Source: Victivallaceae bacterium (GTDB lineage: Bacteria > Verrucomicrobiota > Lentisphaeria > Victivallales > Victivallaceae). From it: 11,958 nt of DNA. A program made the translations under genes and the position numbers. Where the stretch lies: contig JAQUOK010000042.1 of NCBI GenBank assembly GCA_028717165.1, positions 1 through 11,958 of the forward strand. Reading direction: 5' to 3'. This document shows positions 5,790 to 11,958 of this stretch, in pieces. The notes beneath the pieces are model-generated. The model saw only the letters and a list, made by a program, of their open reading frames with translations, made no database searches and had not been told where the DNA came from. Positions within the stretch are counted from its first letter, which is position 1; each line of letters opens with the position of its first letter.

Positions 5790-7379
5790 ATGAAAAATGA
5801 AGGATTAGTAAATATCGGAACAGATAAAATGCATGACCGTAAAAACGAAATCCCTTTATATGAAAAAATTCTGAATTCGCCGAGCCTGCTCGGACTTCTG
5901 AGCTTCTTTTTTATGGTGATCCTGAATTTTTCCTGCCTTAACAATCCGCCTTACTGGGACGACATTCTCGGACTGCATAACCAGGCAATATGGCTGGCGA
6001 AAAACAATTTTAACATAATTGAACTCTGGAAGCCGGAACACTGCGATTCAAATGTCTACAAGTTCGGCATTATCCCTTATTTTTACGGAATGCTTTATAC
6101 TTTCTTCTCCCCGACAACCGTCCATGTTATCGGGCATTTGTTCAATATCGCCTGCCTGGCGCTGGTCTTCGGGCTGAGCTATTCCATCCTGCGCAAATTC
6201 GGCGTTCTTTCGTGGTGGGCTCTGCTCTGGTGCATCGCCGCCATGTGCGAACCGGTCATGGCCGGACGGATTACCGCCCTGGGCCAGGAATGCCCCGTAC
6301 TCTGCGCGACTATCCTGTGCATTTATTTCCTGGCGGACAAAAAATATCGGCTCGGATTCCTGTTCATTATTATCGCGGTACTGTGCAAGACCACCGCCGT
6401 TAATTTAGTTGCCGCGTTCATAATCTGGCTGTTCGCGGATATCTGCCTTTCCGGAAGCGACTGGCGGCAGCGTCTGAAAAAGTATTGTCCGTTTTTCATA
6501 GGCGCCATACTCCTTGTCGGACTCTCCATGTTTGAACGCTTTGGCGCCCACGACGACCTCCTCAGCGGCAAGATCGTTATGGGGAAATGGTTCGACACTC
6601 TGGATTTCCATTTCAGATACCTGCTGCCGATACAGTTTGCCGCGCTGTTGATCATGGCGGTTATCGCTGTTGCCAAAGGAATCATCGTAATAAAAAACAA
6701 AACCTTGTTCAAACTGCCGGAAAAAGATAAAATATCGCTTCTGATATTAATAATGACCGGCGGCTTCTGGGTGTCCTACGCCATATATAACTGTCCGCTG
6801 CCGCGTTACACGGCGTTTATCGTTTTCCCGATGTATATTTTCATCGCCCTGAACACATTTTCCGAAAAGAAATACCTGACCAGCATATTGGCGCTCTTTC
6901 TTATGATTACCGGTATTCTCAATACGAACGGTTTCTTTTATCTGAAGCTGCCCAACCGTTTCCGGCGTTCCGGAGAATATCTTGAAAGGAGCCGCGAATA
7001 CCTGAATGACCTGTGGGAAAACCAGAATGCCTGCAAGCTTCTGGAAACCCGATATTTCAATCGCCCGATCGTCGCGAAATGGCCATTCCTGCAAATGCTG
7101 ACCATTCCGGAAATGGGCTATGTATCCCAGGCCCTGCCGAACGTTTACGCCGCCTGTCCGCCGATAAATTATGCGCAAACCAAAATTTATGACCCGAAAG
7201 CCAAAATGCCGGACAATACCATTTACGTATTCGGTTTCAACAGTCTGGAGGCCTGGACAAAATTCGGTCCGTACCTGTTGCCGGATCTTAAGAAAAAGTA
7301 TAAAATCATCCTGAAAAACCAAATCCGGGACGGCTGGCTCGTTATCTATGAAAAAGAGCCGGAACGTTCAGCTAAGTGA
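5790..7379 (+). CDS. Multi-pass membrane protein, probable GT-C glycosyltransferase
   Basis: This is a 529-residue inner-membrane protein with many hydrophobic segments between about 33 and 385 and a soluble C-terminal part (about 390-529). After the first membrane segment (33-50) comes a loop with W-D-D (56-58), the place where GT-C transferases such as the ArnT/PMT group carry their catalytic acidic pair. Such enzymes use polyprenyl-linked sugars on the outer face of the membrane. The assignment rests on layout and this motif only; the sugar and acceptor are unknown. The tail contains YVFGFNSLEAW and a K-rich stretch and is not recognised. The start is uncertain: ATG 5790 sits in an ATGAA-rich low-complexity tract, while ATG 5829 would drop 13 residues without touching the first membrane segment; neither has a good ribosome site. 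The coding end overlaps the convergent pgsA end by 12 nt. Confidence 0.75.
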   Translation: MKNEGLVNIGTDKMHDRKNEIPLYEKILNSPSLLGLLSFFFMVILNFSCLNNPPYWDDILGLHNQAIWLAKNNFNIIELWKPEHCDSNVYKFGIIPYFYGMLYTFFSPTTVHVIGHLFNIACLALVFGLSYSILRKFGVLSWWALLWCIAAMCEPVMAGRITALGQECPVLCATILCIYFLADKKYRLGFLFIIIAVLCKTTAVNLVAAFIIWLFADICLSGSDWRQRLKKYCPFFIGAILLVGLSMFERFGAHDDLLSGKIVMGKWFDTLDFHFRYLLPIQFAALLIMAVIAVAKGIIVIKNKTLFKLPEKDKISLLILIMTGGFWVSYAIYNCPLPRYTAFIVFPMYIFIALNTFSEKKYLTSILALFLMITGILNTNGFFYLKLPNRFRRSGEYLERSREYLNDLWENQNACKLLETRYFNRPIVAKWPFLQMLTIPEMGYVSQALPNVYAACPPINYAQTKIYDPKAKMPDNTIYVFGFNSLEAWTKFGPYLLPDLKKKYKIILKNQIRDGWLVIYEKEPERSAK

Positions 7380-7967
7380 ATTGATGTAGAGTTTCTTGTA
7401 TTTGACGAAATATCCCAGGCCAGACCAAATGGTTATCAGGGCCAGAAGACAAAGGAAAAACAGCCATATCGACCAGGCGGACACCCCGGCAATAAGCGCA
7501 GTACGCAAATCAAAGACGCCTATCCATGAAAGCCCGCCAATCCCGATCATTATCATTTGCAGGGCGGTTTTGATCTTTCCCCATATATCCGCGGCGATCA
7601 GTTCCGATTCCTTGAGAGCCAGCATGCGAAGCCCGGTAACCAGAAACTCGCGTGAAATGATCACTACCGCGACCCAGGCTGGCAGGAGTTGATACTGTAC
7701 CAGGATGAGCATTATACCGGTAACGAATATCTTATCCGCCAGCGGATCCATCAGTTTGCCGAAATCCGTGATCTGGTTAAGTTTCCGGGCCAGATAGCCA
7801 TCCAGCAGATCGGTCAGCGCCGCAACCACGGCTACCGCAAATGCTACAACCCGGAGGGTATGGATTCTGTTGAACATTTCTATCTTCCCGTCCGCGTTGG
7901 CGGCAAGAATGATAAAAATGAAAATCAGAATAATTCTGGTTAAGGTCAGTGCGTTAGGAAAATTCAT
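7368..7967 (-). CDS. pgsA: CDP-diacylglycerol--glycerol-3-phosphate 3-phosphatidyltransferase
   Basis: PgsA makes phosphatidylglycerol phosphate from CDP-diacylglycerol and glycerol 3-phosphate in the inner membrane, the committed step to phosphatidylglycerol and cardiolipin. The 199-residue protein has the complete CDP-alcohol phosphotransferase motif D53-x2-DG(56-57)-x2-AR(60-61)-x8-G70-x3-D74-x3-D78, and several membrane segments (about 8-24, 40-55, 80-105, 133-190). The N-terminal NFPNALTLTRI is typical of PgsA. A phosphatidylinositol-type synthase shares the motif and cannot be fully excluded, especially with an inositol-phosphatase-family gene in the same operon, but the sequence style and the rimO neighbour favour PgsA. 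ATG 7967 has AAAGGT five bases ahead; the gene starts 9 nt after the rimO stop. Confidence 0.93.
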   Translation of the reverse strand: MNFPNALTLTRIILIFIFIILAANADGKIEMFNRIHTLRVVAFAVAVVAALTDLLDGYLARKLNQITDFGKLMDPLADKIFVTGIMLILVQYQLLPAWVAVVIISREFLVTGLRMLALKESELIAADIWGKIKTALQMIMIGIGGLSWIGVFDLRTALIAGVSAWSIWLFFLCLLALITIWSGLGYFVKYKKLYINSLS

Positions 7968-7976
7968 TTTTACCTT

Positions 7977-9350
7977 TTATTTATTTTTCAGCCCGGCCGT
8001 CAGTTCGTATGTGTCGGCTCCGGTAATAAGCGTTTTGCATATTTGTCCCGGCGCTAAACTAAAAACGTCCGGCATCACGACAATATTATCAATTTCCGGG
8101 GCATCCATATACGTTCTGCCAAGCGTTCCGGAATCTTCAACAAAATCAACAATAACATCAAATTCGCGTCCGACAAGTGAATTATTCTTTTTTAATGCTA
8201 TTTTTGCCTGAATTTCCATTATTTCGGCGGCCCGCTCTTCCGCCAGCGCCGCCGGGACCTGATCCGGGAAGCCGGCCGCCGGAGTCTCCGGTTCGGGAAA
8301 ATAGCTGAACACCCCCAGGCGTTCGAATTCCTGTTCAAGGACAAAATCCTTCAGCAGTTTAAAGTCATCGGCGGTTTCTCCGGGCAGCCCGGTAATGAAA
8401 GTGGTTCTGAGTGCCAGATGCGGAATTTCCGCCCGCATATCCGCCAGCAGTTCCCGTGCAGCCGCTTCCGAAATATGCCGCCGCATGCTTTTGAGCAGTT
8501 TATCGGAAATGTGCTGCAGCGGTATATCGACATAAGGTATCACGTGCCTGGAACCGGCAATGGTTTCAATCAGTTTCCGCGAAAAATGGGCCGGATGCGT
8601 ATAAAGCAGGCGGATCCAGAAAATTCCCGGCAATTTGTCGAGTTCAGTCAGCAGCGCGGATAAATCCCCCCCGCCTCCGCGGTCAGCGCCGAAAGCGGTA
8701 ATGTCCTGCGCCATCAGGAGCAATTCGGAAGCGCCGTTATTCAAAGCAGTCACGGCTTCCGCAACAACCGACCCGATAAGACGGCTGCGCAGATTTCCCC
8801 GGATATCCGGGATGGCGCAATACGAACAGCGGTTATTGCAGCCGTCGGCAATCTTCAGATAAGCGATATGCGGCAGGGTAAGCTGAAGACGCGGGGTTTT
8901 CTCGTCATAAAGAAATAACGGAACGTTAGTACTCTGATAACCGGATTCATTATTTTTCAGCAGTCCGGCGATGTCCGGGATCCGGTCAACGCCCAGCCAG
9001 AGATCAACTTCCGGGAATCGCTCCCGCCAGGAACCGGTTCTGTCCCACTGGACAAGGCAGCCGGCAACAACTATCCGGCGCTGTTCGGGAGCCCGCGTTT
9101 TCCATGTCCGCGCATCCTCAATCGCCGCCTCGGTTTCAGAACGCGCCGGCGGAATAAAAGCACAGGTATTGATCAGATAGATATCAGCCTGCGCCGGATC
9201 CATGGACAGGCAGAAGCCGCTGCTTAGCAGAACTCCGGTCATGACCTCCGTGTCAACCAGATTTTTTGGGCAGCCGAGGCTGACTACATAGACAACGCCC
9301 TCAGGCTCCGGTAACTGTTGCTCAGTACGTTTTCTTCCGCTTCTGCTCAT
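7977..9350 (-). CDS. rimO: Ribosomal protein S12 methylthiotransferase RimO
   Basis: RimO adds a methylthio group to an aspartate of ribosomal protein uS12, using a radical-SAM cluster and an auxiliary iron-sulfur cluster. The 457-residue protein shows all three parts: the N-terminal UPF0004 domain with C27 (SLGCPKN), C63 (NTCAF) and C98 (AGC); the radical-SAM core with C171-x3-C175-x2-C178 in DGCNNRCSYC; and a C-terminal TRAM-like domain (about 390-457). The SLGCPKN form and the sequence around the radical-SAM motif fit RimO better than the related MiaB. A glycine run (RGGGGDL, about residue 225) is a local oddity in a loop. The ATG at 9350 overlaps the stop of the upstream phosphatase gene as ATGA, so translation is coupled. 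pgsA follows after 9 nt, a pairing also common in other bacteria. Confidence 0.95.
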   Translation of the reverse strand: MSRSGRKRTEQQLPEPEGVVYVVSLGCPKNLVDTEVMTGVLLSSGFCLSMDPAQADIYLINTCAFIPPARSETEAAIEDARTWKTRAPEQRRIVVAGCLVQWDRTGSWRERFPEVDLWLGVDRIPDIAGLLKNNESGYQSTNVPLFLYDEKTPRLQLTLPHIAYLKIADGCNNRCSYCAIPDIRGNLRSRLIGSVVAEAVTALNNGASELLLMAQDITAFGADRGGGGDLSALLTELDKLPGIFWIRLLYTHPAHFSRKLIETIAGSRHVIPYVDIPLQHISDKLLKSMRRHISEAAARELLADMRAEIPHLALRTTFITGLPGETADDFKLLKDFVLEQEFERLGVFSYFPEPETPAAGFPDQVPAALAEERAAEIMEIQAKIALKKNNSLVGREFDVIVDFVEDSGTLGRTYMDAPEIDNIVVMPDVFSLAPGQICKTLITGADTYELTAGLKNK

Positions 9351-10192
9351 CGCCGCTCCGAAAATTTCGAGTTCCGAAGAACAAAATTAACCGTCTCATC
9401 GTCGGGGGCTATGACCGCATACGAACGCAGTTTCCAGCGTTCGCGACAGTCAGGGGCAAGCTCGAAAAAATCATCATTCACCACGCCTGTAAGTTTCTTC
9501 CCGTGACCCGTCCGCGAAACGATGGCGGAACGTTCCATTATCGCCAGCGAAGCGGCTATATCCCACAAGTTTAAAGACGCGATATAGGCGAGAATTTTTC
9601 CGGTAAACAAACAGTATAACGAAGCCACGCAGCCGCTCCAGGAAAATATCTGGTTTGACATGGTAAAGAGGCCGCTTTTAACGCTCTGCTGGGATACGCA
9701 GATAACGCTTTCGGGACTCAGCGGGCGCAGCTTGAATTCAAAATCCTCCGGTTCCCCGCCGCCGCGCATGTCGGCACAGCGCCGCACCTTGTTACCGTCC
9801 GTAAACAGACAGTCATTCTGCGGCGGCAGATAAACGGCGCCTTCCTTTATTACGCCGTTCTCCATAAAAGCAACGGATATTCCCCAGGCCGGCAGGCCTA
9901 TCGAATAAGGCGCCGTACCGTCAATCGGATCAACCACCCAGGCGGTACCGTGCAGGGCATTCTGAATATATTCTTCGGAGCGGCTTTTCACCGTCTCCTC
10001 GCCGATCAGGTAGACGCCATCTCCCGGACGGTCGAATTCTTCCGCCAGTTTTTCTTCAATCGCCTTGTCTGCGGCGGTAACAATTGATTTATCGGCCTTT
10101 ATTTCCATTGGCGGATCGTCGTAATAACGCAAGGCGATCTCCCCGCATTCCCGTAATAACGGCAGTAATTTTCGGATATCCCAGTTTTTCAT
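9347..10192 (-). CDS. Inositol monophosphatase family protein
   Basis: This is a metal-dependent sugar or nucleotide phosphatase of the inositol monophosphatase/CysQ/HisN superfamily, 281 residues in this call. Visible metal-site motifs are GEE (64-66), the hallmark DPIDGT (88-93) and W210-D211; KSIVTAAD (35-42) is the usual motif near the N terminus. The substrate cannot be read from the sequence: inositol phosphate, 3'-phosphoadenosine 5'-phosphate and histidinol phosphate are all possible. A GTG six bases upstream (10198) also opens the frame, but AAGGTG there looks like the ribosome site for ATG 10192, five bases away, so I chose the ATG. The gene overlaps rimO by ATGA and heads the rimO-pgsA operon. 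The 60 bases ahead of it are AT-rich, with no strong promoter, so cotranscription with the AraC gene is possible. Confidence 0.9.
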   Translation of the reverse strand: MKNWDIRKLLPLLRECGEIALRYYDDPPMEIKADKSIVTAADKAIEEKLAEEFDRPGDGVYLIGEETVKSRSEEYIQNALHGTAWVVDPIDGTAPYSIGLPAWGISVAFMENGVIKEGAVYLPPQNDCLFTDGNKVRRCADMRGGGEPEDFEFKLRPLSPESVICVSQQSVKSGLFTMSNQIFSWSGCVASLYCLFTGKILAYIASLNLWDIAASLAIMERSAIVSRTGHGKKLTGVVNDDFFELAPDCRERWKLRSYAVIAPDDETVNFVLRNSKFSERR

Positions 10193-10252
10193 AAGCACCT
10201 TGAACGTTTGTTATAAAGTAAATATTAAAGCTAATGCCGGAAACAGTTTTTT

Positions 10253-11119
10253 TCAAGCGTCCAATGAAAAAGCCTGCCGGTAACGCCGCGGCGACATCCC
10301 GGTCAGTTTTTTGAAACGGCGGGAAAAGTGATACTGGTCCACATAACCAAGACGTTGCGCAATTTCCGTGACTTTCAGGCGTCTGGACTTCAGCAGTTCC
10401 CCGGCCTTCTGCATCTTCAAACGATCTATATAAATCTTCGGCAACATGCCGGTACGCCGGAAAAACAGGCGACGGAACTGGTCGTCGCTCAAATTGCAGA
10501 ATTCAGCCATCTCCTCTACCGTCCACCAGCGTTCAGTCTGCTCCTTGACGGCGGCAATGAGCCTGTCCACAGCCGAATCCGGCCCGGCCGCCGTCAAACG
10601 CCGGCTTTCATTATAAATATCCACCAGAAGCTTCTGCAAAGCGATATTGGCGTTTATCTGCGAATCCGCCGCCGGGTCCCGCAGAAGCTTTATTACGGGC
10701 AGCAGACGACGGCCCTCACCGAAATCAAATACTCCGTCCCTGACTATTCCGGCTTTATGCAGCATATCGACAACCGGCCCGCAGAACTGAAGCGAATCCT
10801 CGACATAAGGCTTCCCGTCGATTCCGCCGTAACGGTTCAGGGTTCCGGGACAGATTATTATACATTGCCCGGCTTTAACTTCATATTCCCGCTCCGGTTC
10901 CAGCCACAAACGCCCAGCCCCCTGGTGCATATGGGAAATAGAATAAAACTCGAAATAACGAGCCCGGCACCTGAGAAAAGAATCCGGCGCAGTAGTATTC
11001 TCAACTCCGCCCCCGATAAGCCACAAACCGTAATCACGGTGTATCTGCTGAATGCCTTTCGGCGCCCGGTGGACTTCGTACTTATCCGCCGCAATCGGTC
11101 TTTTGATTTTTTCAAGCAT
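10253..11119 (-). CDS. AraC-family transcriptional regulator
   Basis: This is a 288-residue regulator with an N-terminal cupin-like sensor (about 25-145; HMHQGAGRLWLEPEREYEV followed by GQCIIICPG) and a C-terminal double helix-turn-helix (about 190-283). The first helix-turn-helix is TVEEMAEFCNLSDDQFRRLF; the second includes VTEIAQRLGYVDQYHFSRRF, and the end has the family signature KKLTGMSPRRYR. Such proteins usually sense a sugar or related compound and activate nearby catabolic genes. The open frame can begin at a TTG at 11134, but ATG 11119 has GGGG seven bases ahead and is the likelier start. It lies divergent from a Gfo/Idh/MocA-type dehydrogenase, which is the natural candidate target. 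The ligand is unknown. Confidence 0.93.
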   Translation of the reverse strand: MLEKIKRPIAADKYEVHRAPKGIQQIHRDYGLWLIGGGVENTTAPDSFLRCRARYFEFYSISHMHQGAGRLWLEPEREYEVKAGQCIIICPGTLNRYGGIDGKPYVEDSLQFCGPVVDMLHKAGIVRDGVFDFGEGRRLLPVIKLLRDPAADSQINANIALQKLLVDIYNESRRLTAAGPDSAVDRLIAAVKEQTERWWTVEEMAEFCNLSDDQFRRLFFRRTGMLPKIYIDRLKMQKAGELLKSRRLKVTEIAQRLGYVDQYHFSRRFKKLTGMSPRRYRQAFSLDA

Positions 11120-11168
11120 AACGTACCCCGACAACTTAAACAGTCATTAATAATGCGGTTTTTATCCA

Positions 11169-11202
11169 TTTTATTTATATCTCAAACGTATTATAATATA
11201 AT
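11169..11202 (+). promoter_or_regulatory. Probable promoter of the Gfo/Idh gene with weak -35
   Basis: Two overlapping TATAAT boxes (11192-11197 and 11197-11202) lie 40-50 bp before the start codon. The best -35 at a 17-bp spacing is TTTTAT (11169-11174), a poor match. A good -10 with a poor -35 is usual where an AraC-type activator is needed. No clear AraC repeat could be defined by eye in 11120-11168. Confidence 0.5.
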
Positions 11203-11241
11203 GCAGTTACCTGTTTTTAACAAATTAACGGAATTCATAAA

Positions 11242-11958
11242 ATGTCTGAAAAAGCAAAAAAAATAAACGTGGCGGTAATTTCCGCAGGCGCCCGCGGCTC
11301 CGGCGTAACTAACAATTTACTGCGGGATTCGAACGGTAATGTAAAAGTAGCATCGGTATTCGACCCCGACAAAAAACAGTGTCAAAAAGCCATTGAAACC
11401 TGGCATTCCCCGGAAACCGTAATCTGCGAAAGTTATCAGGAGGCGATCAACACCCCGGGCGTAAAATGGGTACTGGTATTTTCCCCGAACGCGTTTCACA
11501 AAGAACACATTCTGGCAGGGTTTGCGGCCGGCAAAAACGTTTTTTCAGAAAAACCGCTCGCAACCACCATCGAAGACTGTCAGGAAATATTTGATGCCCA
11601 CCGTAAATCAGGACTGCTTTTCGCCACCGGTTTTGTCCTGCGCTACTCCAAACTTTACCGCAAGGCCAAAGAACTGCTCGTTTCCGGCAAACTCGGCAAA
11701 ATTCTCAGTATTGACGCCAATGAAAACATCGCCCCGGCCCACGGCGGTTACATTATGATGAACTGGCGGCGCCTGAGCAAACTTGCCGGGCCGCATATTC
11801 TCGAAAAATGCTGTCACGACCTGGACCTGATAAACTGGTTCTGCGAAAGCCTGCCGAGTAAAATTGCTTCATTCGGCGGACGTGATTATTTTGTCCCGGA
11901 AAATCAGCACCATATGGAAAAATATGGTAAAAATACATTCGCATCCTGGCACGATCCG
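11242..11958 (+). CDS. Gfo/Idh/MocA-family NAD(P)-dependent oxidoreductase (cut by window edge)
   Basis: The first 239 residues are present and the frame is open to the right edge. The family uses NAD(P) to oxidise or reduce sugars, inositols and related compounds. The N-terminal Rossmann part reads VAVISAGARGSG (10-21), a variant of GxGxxG with S-A-G at the start. EKP (103-105) carries the conserved lysine of the family. HDLD (192-195) within KCCHDLDLINW supplies the usual catalytic-region histidine and aspartate. The substrate cannot be deduced. ATG 11242 has a weak ACGGAAT upstream. The divergent AraC-type regulator next door probably controls it. The cysteine pair C190-C191 just before the catalytic histidine is noticeable but may be ordinary for a subfamily. 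Confidence 0.93.
   Translation, partial: MSEKAKKINVAVISAGARGSGVTNNLLRDSNGNVKVASVFDPDKKQCQKAIETWHSPETVICESYQEAINTPGVKWVLVFSPNAFHKEHILAGFAAGKNVFSEKPLATTIEDCQEIFDAHRKSGLLFATGFVLRYSKLYRKAKELLVSGKLGKILSIDANENIAPAHGGYIMMNWRRLSKLAGPHILEKCCHDLDLINWFCESLPSKIASFGGRDYFVPENQHHMEKYGKNTFASWHDP

Noticed and set aside
10328..11241. Long plus-strand open frame across the AraC gene
   Set aside because: It is antisense to a clear AraC family protein and runs into the start of the dehydrogenase in another frame.
1..11958. CRISPR arrays, tRNA or rRNA genes, insertion sequences, phage genes
   Set aside because: No regular spaced repeats, RNA gene signatures, transposases or phage proteins were seen on either strand.

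Overview
The window is an ordinary-looking chromosomal segment of about 50% GC from a Gram-negative-type bacterium. No phage, transposase, CRISPR or toxin-antitoxin genes are visible. The mix of an AraC regulator divergent from a Gfo/Idh/MocA oxidoreductase, a GT-C-like membrane protein, cysteine-rich small proteins and often weak Shine-Dalgarno sites suggests the PVC group, perhaps Lentisphaerota/Victivallales. That placement is a judgement from gene style, not a proven assignment.

Region 1 (1-2400, minus strand) is a protein-quality-control block. Two small heat-shock (Hsp20) genes lie in tandem (2165 to 1376) and end at a clear intrinsic terminator (1325-1354). They are followed by the 5' part of clpB, which runs off the left edge. 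Both units have a sigma-54 type -24/-12 promoter: a full-consensus one before the hsp20 pair (2241-2257) and a weaker one with intact GG/GC before clpB (1260-1276). The hsp20 pair also has a near-consensus sigma-70 promoter. The predicted clpB transcript would begin with a long hairpin. Small heat-shock proteins hold unfolded clients and ClpB, with DnaK, pulls aggregates apart, so shared control makes sense. This is the most interesting part of the window.

Region 2 (2166-2605) is a 440-base divergent intergenic region. It holds the hsp20 promoters, two adjacent perfect palindromes, a sigma-70-like promoter with an overlapping dyad facing right, and a roughly 94-bp repeat-like element with imperfect inverted ends.

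Region 3 (2606-7379, plus strand) is a tightly packed probable operon: a cysteine-rich zinc-ribbon-like protein, thiE (thiamine phosphate synthase, overlapping the previous gene), a DinG-family iron-sulfur helicase and a GT-C-like multi-pass membrane protein. No common pathway is obvious.

Region 4 (7368-10192, minus strand) is an operon of an inositol-monophosphatase-family enzyme, rimO (ATGA overlap) and pgsA (gap of 9 nt). It converges on Region 3 with a 12-nt overlap of coding ends.

Region 5 (10253-11958) is an AraC-family regulator (minus) divergent from a Gfo/Idh/MocA-family dehydrogenase (plus, cut by the right edge). The 122-bp AT-rich intergenic region between them probably carries the regulated promoter. 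Long open frames antisense to clpB, dinG and the AraC gene are shadows and are not annotated.
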